Shown: positions 1 to 6,854 of the stretch, piece after piece
How the letters are laid out: the number at the start of each line of letters is the position of its first letter
How positions within the stretch are numbered: the first letter of the stretch is position 1
Assembly: GCA_017495105.1 (NCBI GenBank)
Contig: JAFEIL010000036.1
Span: 1-44,379 of the forward strand
Length of the DNA: 44,379 nt
Origin: Emticicia sp.
GTDB lineage: Bacteria > Bacteroidota > Bacteroidia > Cytophagales > Spirosomataceae
Reading direction: 5' to 3'
Notes under the pieces: generated by a model
The model's database searches: none
Told to the model about the DNA's origin: nothing
Seen by the model: the letters and a program-made list of their open reading frames with translations, nothing else
Made by a program: the position numbers and the translations under genes

Positions 1-250
1 ACAAACTCCATTTTGATAGAAATCTAGATATAAGTCGCAAACCGATGCTCTAATTGACCGGCAAACGTTTTGTGAGCTACAAACTCCATTTTGATAGAAA
101 TCTAGATATAAGTCGCAAACCGATGCTCTAATTAACCGGCAAACGTTTTGTGAGCTACAAACTCCATTTTGATAGAAATCTATATATAAATCACAAACTG
201 ATGCTCTAATTGACCGGCAAATGTTTTGTGAACTACAAACTCCATTTCTG
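1..250. repeat. Tandem repeat array, 78-bp unit, 3 full copies plus a partial one
   Basis: Copies begin at 1, 79, 157 and 235, exactly 78 bp apart with no spacer. The fourth copy breaks off after about 13 bp. Copies 1 and 2 differ at one base. Copy 3, next to recG, carries six changes, so the array is more uniform toward the left edge, where it continues out of the window. All plus-strand frames have stops. On the minus strand one frame has no stop through all copies (26 codons per unit), and a second frame gives a separate 21-codon ATG-to-TAG mini-ORF in each unit, followed by a 12-nt linker. It is not a CRISPR because there are no unique spacers. Confidence 0.9.
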
Positions 251-264
251 ATTTCTAAGTACAA
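1..264 (-). CDS. Possible partial repeat-protein ORF, cut by left window edge
   Basis: The minus-strand frame that includes a TTG at 264-262 stays open for 88 codons to the window edge. It would encode a 26-residue repeat with three cysteines per unit (unit begins VCDLYLDFYQ). Six bases differ between copy 3 and copy 1; in this frame four are synonymous and two are conservative (Val/Ile, Leu/Ile). The single change in copy 2 is Ser to Leu. This pattern is what a coding repeat would show, but the numbers are small. No ATG or GTG start lies in this frame, and the TTG overlaps the -7 element of the candidate promoter, so initiation is doubtful. It may be a decayed gene or a chance open frame. 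No family is recognised. Confidence 0.2.
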   Translation of the reverse strand, partial: MYLEIRNGVCSSQNICRSIRASVCDLYIDFYQNGVCSSQNVCRLIRASVCDLYLDFYQNGVCSSQNVCRSIRASVCDLYLDFYQNGVC

Positions 265-292
265 AGGTAAAAGTATTTTTTTAATTTCTCAA
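262..292 (-). promoter_or_regulatory. Bacteroidota-type promoter firing leftwards into the repeat array
   Basis: Read on the minus strand there is TTG (292-290), a 20-nt spacer, and TACCTTTG (269-262). This is a full match to the Bacteroidota sigma-A pattern TTG-N19-21-TAnnTTTG. A transcript would start near 255 and enter the 78-bp repeats at once. The match is seen directly; activity is inferred. Confidence 0.5.
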
Positions 293-299
293 AAAAAAT

Positions 300-330
300 T
301 TGCTCAAATTTATTCAACCTGCTAACTTCG
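300..330 (+). promoter_or_regulatory. Possible recG promoter
   Basis: TTG at 300-302, a 20-nt spacer and TAACTTCG at 323-330 match the Bacteroidota promoter pattern with one mismatch in the -7 element. Transcription would start almost at the ATG at 336, giving a nearly leaderless mRNA. If real, the TTG at 300 is a -33 element and not a start codon. Low confidence. Confidence 0.25.
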
Positions 331-335
331 GCATT

Positions 336-2441
336 ATGAGCGAGCGTAGAACATCTTTTTTTGACACCAAAATAGAGTATTTAAAAGGTATTGGGCCATC
401 AAAAGGCGAGATTCTCAACAAAGAGTTGGCAATCTTTACTTTTGGTGACTTGATAGAATATTATCCTTTTCGCCACGAAGACCGCACACAATTTCACAGA
501 ATCTGCGATTTGAATGATACGATGGTTGCCGCCCAAATAAAAGGTCGGCTTCGTTCGTGGGAAAAAGTAGGAGAGGGTGCAAAAGCCCGATTAGTTGGGC
601 AGTTTACCGACGGAACGGGTGTTTTAGATCTAATATGGTTTCAGGGAATTACCTGGGTTGAGAAAAATCTTCGTCTTCAAGGCGATTATGTGGTTTATGG
701 CAAACCGAGTTCGTTTGGAAGTAAATGGCAAATAACGCACCCCGATATGGATGTGCTTACGCCCGAAAACGAACGAGGAGGATATTTTCAGCCAGTATAT
801 CCGTTGACTGATAAACTTCGCAAGAAATACATTGATAGTAAGCAAATTAGCCGATGGATGCGTACCTTGCTCGAATCGGCCGTTACGAATATCCGAGAAA
901 CGCTTCCCGCTCCACTTGTGCAGAAGTTTCGACTGATTTCTAAACAAGATGCAATCTATCATATTCATTTACCAATCAATCAAGAAGCACTTCGGCAAGC
1001 CACACGACGATTGAAGTTTGAGGAGTTGTTTTATAATCAGTTTCGATTGATTAAACAAAAACTCATTCGCAAGCACGATTATGCAGGACAGGTTTTTGAT
1101 AAAACAAAGTTACTGACCGAGTTTTACCAAAATCATTTACCTTTTGAATTAACCAATGCCCAAAAGAAAGTTATCCGTGAGATTTTCCACGATATGCGTT
1201 CGGGCAAGCAAATGAACCGATTGCTGCAAGGCGATGTAGGTAGCGGAAAAACCATCGTGGCGTTTATAACGATGCTCTTGGCTCTTGATAATGATGCCCA
1301 AGCGTGTTTAATGGCTCCGACCGAAATTCTTTCTGACCAACATTATACTGGTCTGAAAAAGTTTGCCGACTTGATGGGCCTTAAAATTGTTGAACTCACA
1401 GGTTCAGTCGGAAAAAAGCAACGCCGAATCATTGATGCGGGTTTGCTCGATGGCAGCATCAATATCATCGTCGGCACACACGCTTTGCTCGAAGACCACG
1501 TTCAGTTTAAAAACCTTGGCCTCTGTGTGATTGACGAACAACACCGTTTTGGCGTAGCTCAACGAGCAAGGTTGTGGGATAAAAACCAAAATTTCCGACC
1601 GCACATTTTGGTCATGACCGCAACGCCGATTCCTCGTACTTTGGCTATGACGCTTTACGGAGATTTGGATATTTCTATTATCGACGAACTTCCAAAAGGT
1701 AGAAAACCCATCAAAACGCTACACAAATACGATGCTGACCGATTGCGTGTGTTTGAGTTTTTGAGAAGTGAAATTCAGAAAGGTCGCCAAGTTTATATTG
1801 TTTATCCGCTCATTGAAGAATCGGAAACTTTATCTTTCAAAAATCTAATGGATGGCTATGAGAGTATTTCAAGGGCTTTTCCAGAATATCCTTTAAGTAT
1901 TGTGCATGGAAAAATGGGTTGGAAAGAGAAAGATTATGAAATGCAGCGTTTCAAGAATAAAGAAACACAAATATTGGTGGCAACGACTGTAATTGAGGTA
2001 GGAGTTGATGTGCCAAACGCCTCGGTGATGTTGATTGAAAGTGCTAATCGCTTTGGACTTTCGCAGTTGCATCAGTTGCGTGGGCGTGTGGGGCGTGGAG
2101 CGGAGCAGTCGTATTGTATTTTGATGACCGACCATAAATTGAGCAAAGATACTCGACTCAGAATTGATACGATGGTCAGAACCAACAATGGTTTTGAGAT
2201 TTCGGAAGTAGATTTATCATTGCGTGGGCCTGGCGATATGGCTGGTACGCAACAAAGTGGAATGCTCGACCTAAAAGTAGCGGATTTGGCCAAAGATGGC
2301 GAGATTCTGAAATATGCCCGTGAGGCCGTCATGGAGATTCTGGACAACGACCCGGAACTCGAAGCCACGGAAAATCAGCCGATTAAGCAACATGTAAACG
2401 CATTAAGAAGTAATGAAACTAATTGGAGTCGGATTAGTTGA
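336..2441 (+). CDS. recG: ATP-dependent DNA helicase RecG
   Basis: RecG is a superfamily 2 helicase that remodels stalled replication forks and branch-migrates Holliday junctions. The 701-residue product has the family order: an N-terminal wedge/OB region that contacts branched DNA, then two RecA-like motor domains. Visible motifs are Walker A GDVGSGKT (about residue 299), a DEQH box (about 400), the TATPIPRT motif (about 426) and QLRGRVGRG (about 580), which belongs to the second motor domain. The frame can be extended to a TTG at 300, but I choose the ATG at 336 because the product MSERRTSFF... then has normal RecG length and the TTG may be part of a promoter. The gene stands alone between the repeat array and a gene-free stretch. 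The call is certain; only the start is open. Confidence 0.96.
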   Translation: MSERRTSFFDTKIEYLKGIGPSKGEILNKELAIFTFGDLIEYYPFRHEDRTQFHRICDLNDTMVAAQIKGRLRSWEKVGEGAKARLVGQFTDGTGVLDLIWFQGITWVEKNLRLQGDYVVYGKPSSFGSKWQITHPDMDVLTPENERGGYFQPVYPLTDKLRKKYIDSKQISRWMRTLLESAVTNIRETLPAPLVQKFRLISKQDAIYHIHLPINQEALRQATRRLKFEELFYNQFRLIKQKLIRKHDYAGQVFDKTKLLTEFYQNHLPFELTNAQKKVIREIFHDMRSGKQMNRLLQGDVGSGKTIVAFITMLLALDNDAQACLMAPTEILSDQHYTGLKKFADLMGLKIVELTGSVGKKQRRIIDAGLLDGSINIIVGTHALLEDHVQFKNLGLCVIDEQHRFGVAQRARLWDKNQNFRPHILVMTATPIPRTLAMTLYGDLDISIIDELPKGRKPIKTLHKYDADRLRVFEFLRSEIQKGRQVYIVYPLIEESETLSFKNLMDGYESISRAFPEYPLSIVHGKMGWKEKDYEMQRFKNKETQILVATTVIEVGVDVPNASVMLIESANRFGLSQLHQLRGRVGRGAEQSYCILMTDHKLSKDTRLRIDTMVRTNNGFEISEVDLSLRGPGDMAGTQQSGMLDLKVADLAKDGEILKYAREAVMEILDNDPELEATENQPIKQHVNALRSNETNWSRIS

Positions 2442-2844
2442 GGGTTTCGGTGTTTTCAACCTCGGTGTCTGAGCGAAGCCGAAGCCGCTGTTATGCTGAT
2501 TTTTGGTTCAATTAAAGTCTTCGGCATGAGACTTAATGGCATTGTTTCAAGTAAATAGGTTAATAAACTGCGAGAAAACCTATTACTCTGATGTCTTTGA
2601 AACCCGCAATGGATATTGAACAGCTGAAATATATAGTAAATGTAGAACATTTAGCCCAACGGGAGTAAAAATAAGAAAAGATATAAATCGAAAACAAGTA
2701 CAACTGCATCAGAGTAATACGTGGATTACAAATCCACTACTCTAAGGTCGAAGATTGAAAATCTCGACCAGCGGGAGGTTATAAAATCAACCAACCTTAC
2801 TGAACATTTCGCCTAACTGAGCGATACTGATGGAACTGAAAAAA
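2442..2844. other. Gene-free stretch with nested inverted repeats and hairpins
   Basis: No convincing gene lies in these 403 bp. A 13-bp sequence at 2581-2593 recurs inverted at 2707-2719. Two strong hairpins follow directly: 2711-2743 (AGAGTA, 4-nt bulge, GTGGATT/AATCCAC, TACTCT) and 2746-2769 (GGTCG-A-AGATT / AATCT-CGACC). The second is followed by AGCGGGAGG, and a similar AACGGGAG occurs at about 2659. This looks like interspersed REP-like or decayed mobile DNA. Short minus-strand frames here look non-coding. Confidence 0.6.
2711..2769. repeat. Pair of adjacent hairpins (REP-like)
   Basis: Hairpin 1 (2711-2743) has a 7-bp inner stem GTGGATT/AATCCAC around ACA, and a 6-bp outer stem AGAGTA/TACTCT. 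Hairpin 2 (2746-2769) has stems GGTCG/CGACC and AGATT/AATCT with one bulged A. Neither has a T tract, so they are unlikely to be plain terminators of recG, which ends about 270 bp upstream. Confidence 0.6.
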
Positions 2845-3162
2845 TCAAGCATCATAAATTCGATATTCAATCATTCGTTCAGCAATTTCCAAATAGTTGA
2901 AACCTTCATTTACGCCCTCTTCAATCATTTCAACTGCCATCTTAAGCGAAAAAAAACTAATAAATTGAATACCATTAACCTCAAATTCTATAGTAGGTGG
3001 AATTTTGTCACTATCAAAGAAAAATATTTCTGACTCAATATCGATTATACTTTTCGTATATAAATCAATAAAATCAATTTCCACGTCTGGCAATACATTA
3101 ACTATAAATTGTTTTGCTTCGGCAAAATTTTTCAAATTAGGTATGAGTTCGATAAGTTTCAT
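2845..3162 (-). CDS. Hypothetical protein, 105 aa
   Basis: I do not recognise the family. The product is an acidic soluble protein (MKLIELIPNLKNF...) with no signal peptide and no membrane segment. The middle alternates hydrophobic and acidic residues (IIDIESEIFFFDSDKIPP), and a predicted amphipathic helical C-terminal third (MAVEMIEEGVNEGFNYLEIAERM) follows. Reasons to accept it as a gene are normal amino-acid composition, an ATG start at 3162 and a TATATTTG promoter element 87 bp upstream on the same strand. It is bracketed by hairpins on both sides (2711-2769 and 3192-3235). The mix of a beta-rich front and helical tail could suit an immunity-type or antitoxin-like small protein, but that is speculation. 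Its neighbours, recG and an MBL-fold gene, give no functional hint. Confidence 0.6.
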   Translation of the reverse strand: MKLIELIPNLKNFAEAKQFIVNVLPDVEIDFIDLYTKSIIDIESEIFFFDSDKIPPTIEFEVNGIQFISFFSLKMAVEMIEEGVNEGFNYLEIAERMIEYRIYDA

Positions 3163-3191
3163 TTTTTTTTATTTATTACTTCCCAGTTCGG

Positions 3192-3235
3192 CTGAATATA
3201 TATTCAGTCGATGTGTCAGCCGTTGTTACAACGGC
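3192..3235. repeat. Two perfect palindromes upstream of the 105-aa gene
   Basis: CTGAATATATATTCAG (3192-3207) is a perfect 16-bp palindrome. GCCGTTGT-T-ACAACGGC (3219-3235) is a perfect dyad with 8-bp arms. They lie between the candidate promoter at 3249-3256 and the start at 3162, in the 5' leader of the minus-strand gene. They could be an operator, a leader structure or REP-like DNA. Confidence 0.55.
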
Positions 3236-3248
3236 ATCTGAGAATAAG

Positions 3249-3256
3249 CAAATATA
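3249..3256 (-). promoter_or_regulatory. -7 element TATATTTG for the 105-aa gene
   Basis: On the minus strand 3256-3249 reads TATATTTG, matching TAnnTTTG. No TTG stands at the proper -33 distance, so only half of the promoter pattern is present. Confidence 0.3.
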
Positions 3257-3394
3257 AGTATAAAACATCAGTCAAGGTTTGTCTCGTCCTAAAAATAGGC
3301 TTAAACAAAAACAATAAAAACCTTATTTTTCGCTACTTTAGCGAGTCGGATTAAATATACTATCGAAGGCAAAAAAACTTTATCAATCAAACCC

Positions 3395-4207
3395 ATGCAA
3401 TATCTAAAACATCAAAAATTTGCCGATGTCGAAATGTTTCGTTTTGGCTATTCGCCCATTGGCAAGCCACGGTTGAGTGTTTATTGCTATCTAATTGACA
3501 ATGTGCTGATTGATACCGCCCAAACCAATTGCCAAGAAAAAGTACTAAAGGCTTTTGAAAACAAAATTATCGACAAAATTTTAATAACGCACTGGCACGA
3601 AGACCATTCGGGAAATACTGCCAAACTTGCCAAATTTCACAACGCCCAAGTTTACGCACATCCGTTCACGCAAGAAAAACTCCGTGAAGGATTTGAAATT
3701 CTTCCCTACGAGAAATTTCTTTTCGGAAAAATAAATCCATTTCAAGGAAAAGTAGCTGATTTTGAAGCAATTATCGAAACACCCAATCATAAACTTATAC
3801 CCATTTTTACACCAGGCCACGCCGAAGACCACACGGTTTTTTTGGAAAAAGAAAATGGATGGCTTTTTTCGGGCGATTTGTACGTGGGCGTAAAAATCAG
3901 GATTTTTCGTAAAAACGAACAGTTTTGGCCGCAAGTTGAGGCTTTTCGCAAAATTTTGACTTATGATTTTGATGTGATATTTTGCGGGCATCATCCACGC
4001 CTAAAAGATGGCAAGAAAATGCTTGCCCAAAAACTCCAATATTTTGAGGATTTTGCAGGAAAAGCACAACATTTTCAACAAAAAGGCTTAATTCCTAAAG
4101 AAATTATGAAAGCAATGAGATTTCGTGAAAACGGCTTGCTAAAACTTTTACTTTCAAATGATGTTTCTGTAGAATATATGATTGAAGCAGCATTAAGACA
4201 GGTTTAA
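3395..4207 (+). CDS. MBL-fold metallo-hydrolase, cytoplasmic
   Basis: This is a metallo-beta-lactamase-fold hydrolase of 270 residues with no signal peptide. It carries the metal-binding set of the family: HxHxDH as H66-W-H68-E-D70-H71, a second histidine in TPGHAEDH (H142), the bridging aspartate in SGDLYVG (D161) and GHH near H199/H200. These bind two metal ions in the glyoxalase II-like branch. The C-terminal 60 residues are mostly helical, as in glyoxalase II/lactamase-B2-like hydrolases that contact the substrate through a helical tail. The true substrate (thioester, phosphodiester or lactone) cannot be read from sequence. The perfect dyad TCGCTA-CTT-TAGCGA at 3330-3344 lies 50 bp upstream. 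A second MBL-fold gene follows in the same direction after about 130 bp; the two are not closely similar, so they are not a recent duplication. Confidence 0.85.
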   Translation: MQYLKHQKFADVEMFRFGYSPIGKPRLSVYCYLIDNVLIDTAQTNCQEKVLKAFENKIIDKILITHWHEDHSGNTAKLAKFHNAQVYAHPFTQEKLREGFEILPYEKFLFGKINPFQGKVADFEAIIETPNHKLIPIFTPGHAEDHTVFLEKENGWLFSGDLYVGVKIRIFRKNEQFWPQVEAFRKILTYDFDVIFCGHHPRLKDGKKMLAQKLQYFEDFAGKAQHFQQKGLIPKEIMKAMRFRENGLLKLLLSNDVSVEYMIEAALRQV

Positions 4208-4335
4208 AGAAATTTTTAGATTTTCAGGATTAAATTTTTGTCCTCGACTTTACATAGAAAAATAGTTTGTGCATTGGTTTCTTTTTCCTTCTAAAATATT
4301 CATTATTTTTATTCTCTAAACTAAAAAACAAAACT

Positions 4336-5235
4336 ATGAATCGTAGAAATTTTATTCAAACTTCGGGGCTTACACTCGGCACGCTTGCTCTTTCGGGTAA
4401 AGAATTATTGGCAACTATGCTGGCTGAAAATTCTTATAAAATGCGTGAGCTACGTGGTGGAGTAAGCGTTTTCATTGAGCGTGGCGGCACTATTGCTTAC
4501 TTAAATACTAAAAAAGGTTTTGCGGTTGTCGATTCGCAATTTCCCGACCAATCGAAACATTTGATTAATGAATTGAAAAAACTTTCTGAAAAACCGATTC
4601 AATTATTAATCAATACGCATCATCACGGCGACCACTCAGGCGGAAATATTTCATTCAAAGGTTTGGTCGAACACGTTGTTGCTCACGAAAATTCGTTGAA
4701 AAATCAGAAGGAAACCGCCCAAAAGCAAAAATCGGAAGATAAACAATTGTATCCAGACGTAACGTTTTCTGATACTTGGAAGCAAAAAGTAGGAAAAGAA
4801 AGCATTAAAGCTCATTATTTCGGAGCGGGACATACAAACGGCGATAGTTTTATTCATTTCGAACATGCAAATATTGTTCACACGGGAGACTTGGTTTTTA
4901 ATCGTCGTTATCCGTTTGTTGACAGAGCAGCTGGGGCTTCAGTAAAAAGCTGGATTTCGGTATTAGATAAAGCCCTTTCGACTTTTGATAACGAAACGCT
5001 TTTTATATTTGGTCATGCCTTCGACCCCGAAAAAATCACAGGTACAAAAGAAGATATTAAGATTTTCCAAGATTATCTTGCCAAACTTCTCTTATTTACC
5101 GAAAAAGAAATAAAAGCAGGCAAAACCAAGGAAGAATTTTTGAAATCATCGGCAGTTCCGGGTGTCACAGAAATGAAAGGAGACGGTATCGTACGTAGTT
5201 TGCAAGCAGCCTATGAAGAGTTGGGAGGTATTTAA
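4336..5235 (+). CDS. MBL-fold metallo-hydrolase with twin-arginine signal
   Basis: The 299-residue product starts MNRRNFIQTSG followed by a hydrophobic stretch (LTLGTLALSG), a typical Tat signal, so the folded metalloenzyme is probably exported to the periplasm. The metal-binding motif is N-T-H95-H-H97-G-D99-H100-SGG, followed by GAGHTNGD, HTGDLVF (bridging Asp) and FGHAF. This arrangement is that of the metallo-beta-lactamase superfamily; periplasmic location and spacing resemble subclass B-like and quinoprotein-associated hydrolases, but I cannot say that it hydrolyses beta-lactams. The frame extends upstream to a TTG at 4267, but that would bury the Tat motif, so I choose the ATG at 4336. 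A possible partner is the broken class D beta-lactamase 700 bp downstream, which would make this patch antibiotic-related; that is only an inference. Confidence 0.85.
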   Translation: MNRRNFIQTSGLTLGTLALSGKELLATMLAENSYKMRELRGGVSVFIERGGTIAYLNTKKGFAVVDSQFPDQSKHLINELKKLSEKPIQLLINTHHHGDHSGGNISFKGLVEHVVAHENSLKNQKETAQKQKSEDKQLYPDVTFSDTWKQKVGKESIKAHYFGAGHTNGDSFIHFEHANIVHTGDLVFNRRYPFVDRAAGASVKSWISVLDKALSTFDNETLFIFGHAFDPEKITGTKEDIKIFQDYLAKLLLFTEKEIKAGKTKEEFLKSSAVPGVTEMKGDGIVRSLQAAYEELGGI

Positions 5236-5354
5236 GAACGATAATTGTCTGACTTACAAATATTTTCAACCAATAAACATTTTTTTAAACAAAGAGTTGT
5301 TTTGATTATAAGTAAAAAACATATCGTTTTTTTTCAATTAAATCATGAACCGTT

Positions 5355-5936
5355 ATGAACAATGGTATGAATAGTGAGAAAGCAATTCTTTGGACAGAAA
5401 AATGGACTCCAATTGTAATTGATGTTGATGGCGTTGAAAAACCGCCCCGTTATGAGGTTTCAAATTTTGGTAGGTTGAGAAGTTTTCAAAATAACGAAAA
5501 AGGAGAAATTATAAAAGGTTCTGTGATTCAGGGTTATAAATCGCTCAACATCAGATTACCAAAAGGTAAATCGTTCAATAGATACGTTCACAAACTGATA
5601 GCCGAGACTTTCGTCGAAAAGCCAAGTATCGACCATAAATTTGTGATACATCTCGATTTTGATAAGCAGAGTAATCATTACGAAAACCTCAAATGGGTAA
5701 CAAAAGACGAAATGGTGGCTCATAATAAGCTAAACCCTGCGGTTATCAATAAGCCGATTCCGAGACGAACAAAAAATTACAAACTAACCGAAACAAAGGT
5801 TAGAATGATAAAAAAAATGCTTCAACACGACAACACTCGTCTAAAAATGATTGCCAAACAATTCGGAATTACGCACACGCAGTTGAACCGAATCCGTTCG
5901 GGTGAAAACTGGGGTTATGTAAAAATTGATGAATAG
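5355..5936 (+). CDS. NUMOD4/HNH endonuclease-like protein with C-terminal HTH
   Basis: The 193-residue protein begins with a NUMOD4-like DNA-binding motif (about residues 12-50: EKWTPIVIDVDG...RYEVSNFGRLRSF). A region like the HNH nuclease of homing enzymes follows (VHKLIAETFV...VIHLDFDKQSNHYENLKWVT, about 78-115). The third segment is a helix-turn-helix of the type found after NUMOD domains (about 140-190: KLTETKVRMIKKML...HTQLNRIRSGENWGYV). The usual NHxDGxxxNNxxxNLxW motif appears as IHLDFDKQSNHYENLKW: the first catalytic-region Asn-His is Ile-His and the Gly is Phe, so nuclease activity may be altered. It is free-standing, with no intron or intein nearby. It ends 1 bp before the stop of the convergent beta-lactamase pseudogene. 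The ATG at 5355 is taken; the ATG at 5367 is also possible. Confidence 0.8.
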   Translation: MNNGMNSEKAILWTEKWTPIVIDVDGVEKPPRYEVSNFGRLRSFQNNEKGEIIKGSVIQGYKSLNIRLPKGKSFNRYVHKLIAETFVEKPSIDHKFVIHLDFDKQSNHYENLKWVTKDEMVAHNKLNPAVINKPIPRRTKNYKLTETKVRMIKKMLQHDNTRLKMIAKQFGITHTQLNRIRSGENWGYVKIDE

Positions 5937-5937
5937 A

Positions 5938-6731
5938 TTACAGAATGCCCATTTGTTGTAAGATTTTATGCGAGATTTCGATGCGTTTTGCAACAAATTC
6001 AGGCATTTCTTTTTCTAAAGGCTTATTCACTCGTAAGGCGAAAAAATAAAGATTATCTTTCTTTTCTACATAACCCACAAACCAGCCAATGTCTTTTCCG
6101 CCAGCTTGAGCCCAGCCAGTTTTAGCTCGCAAAATATATTCTATGGTTTGTTCTCGAATCATTACACGCTTCACAATCTCAAAAGTGCGTTTCGAGAAAG
6201 GTAGTTTTTCTTCGTGTAATTTCACTAAAAACTCTAGTTGATTTTTAGGCGAAATCTACAAAGCCGAACTTTCTCCCATCCAAAAGGTAGTCAAATCTTT
6301 CCCAATATTGTGGTTGCCGTACTTACAGGCTTTCAAATATTTATTATATTTTTTTTCTCCAATTCTTCGAGCCAATTCCTGATAAAACCATACAGTCGAA
6401 TTTTTATAGGCTTCGCTGAGGTCGTGGTCTTTGTCCTAAACTGGTAACCAGCGTTTTTCGCCGTCCCATTTAATTACATCATTTTCATCTTTAATTGCTC
6501 CAACTTCTAAGGCAATCAACGAATTTGGAATCTTGAAAGTCGAAGCGGGCGATGTTGCTCGCACAAAATCCGCTTTATCGGTTATTTGTAGGCTTTCTTT
6601 TTGAAATCATACAAATAAAAACCGCCTTCGAGGTCGGCTTCTTTGAAATATTGGCTAAAATCGACCAATTCTTGGGCGGAAATACTGAAAAATAAACAAA
6701 TAAAAAGGCTTGAAAAAAAGATTTTTTTCAT
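5938..6731 (-). pseudogene. Class D (OXA-type) beta-lactamase, broken by one frameshift and two stops
   Basis: Class D enzymes are periplasmic serine hydrolases that open beta-lactam rings. From the ATG at 6731 the frame encodes a signal peptide (MKKIFFSSLFICLFFSISA) and the mature start (QELVDFSQYFKEAD...GGFYLYD). It then shifts frame at the T5 run 6598-6602, where one lost base explains the break. The new frame carries [14 protein letters not shown] (active-site Ser and Lys of STFK), then a TAG at 6436-6438 where the family has Trp (W-x-x-DH). YQELARRIG and the YGN motif follow, then another TAG at 6256-6258 just before ISPKNQLEFL. The last intact stretch (6225-5938) holds KTGWA and GWFVGYVE. 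All three class D motifs are intact, and the restored length (264 aa) is normal, so the decay is recent. Sequencing error could explain the indel but hardly both stops. Confidence 0.85.
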
Positions 6732-6854
6732 TGCTTGCAGAAAGAAGGTTAATTTTGATGAAATGTTTACAAATATAGATAGCAAAACCGAGAAATTCTC
6801 CGAAGAAAATGGATTGTTCTGACTAAATTTTGCTTTAAATTTTAAGAGTTTTTT

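Noticed and set aside
1-250. CRISPR array
   Set aside because: The copies are contiguous 78-bp units without unique spacers, and there are no cas genes.
2456-2650. 64-codon minus-strand reading frame after recG
   Set aside because: No family, odd composition, and it overlaps the inverted repeat at 2581-2593.
3395-5235. The two MBL-fold genes as a tandem duplication
   Set aside because: Only the metal-binding motif is shared; lengths, N-termini (one with a Tat signal) and C-terminal domains differ.
6238-6447. Plus-strand reading frame inside the beta-lactamase pseudogene
   Set aside because: The minus strand gives clear class D beta-lactamase segments over the same bases.
5938-6731. Recoding of TAG in the class D beta-lactamase
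   Set aside because: Other genes in the window (glpK, rpsJ, NUMOD4/HNH) end in TAG, and a frameshift is also present, so decay is the simpler reading.
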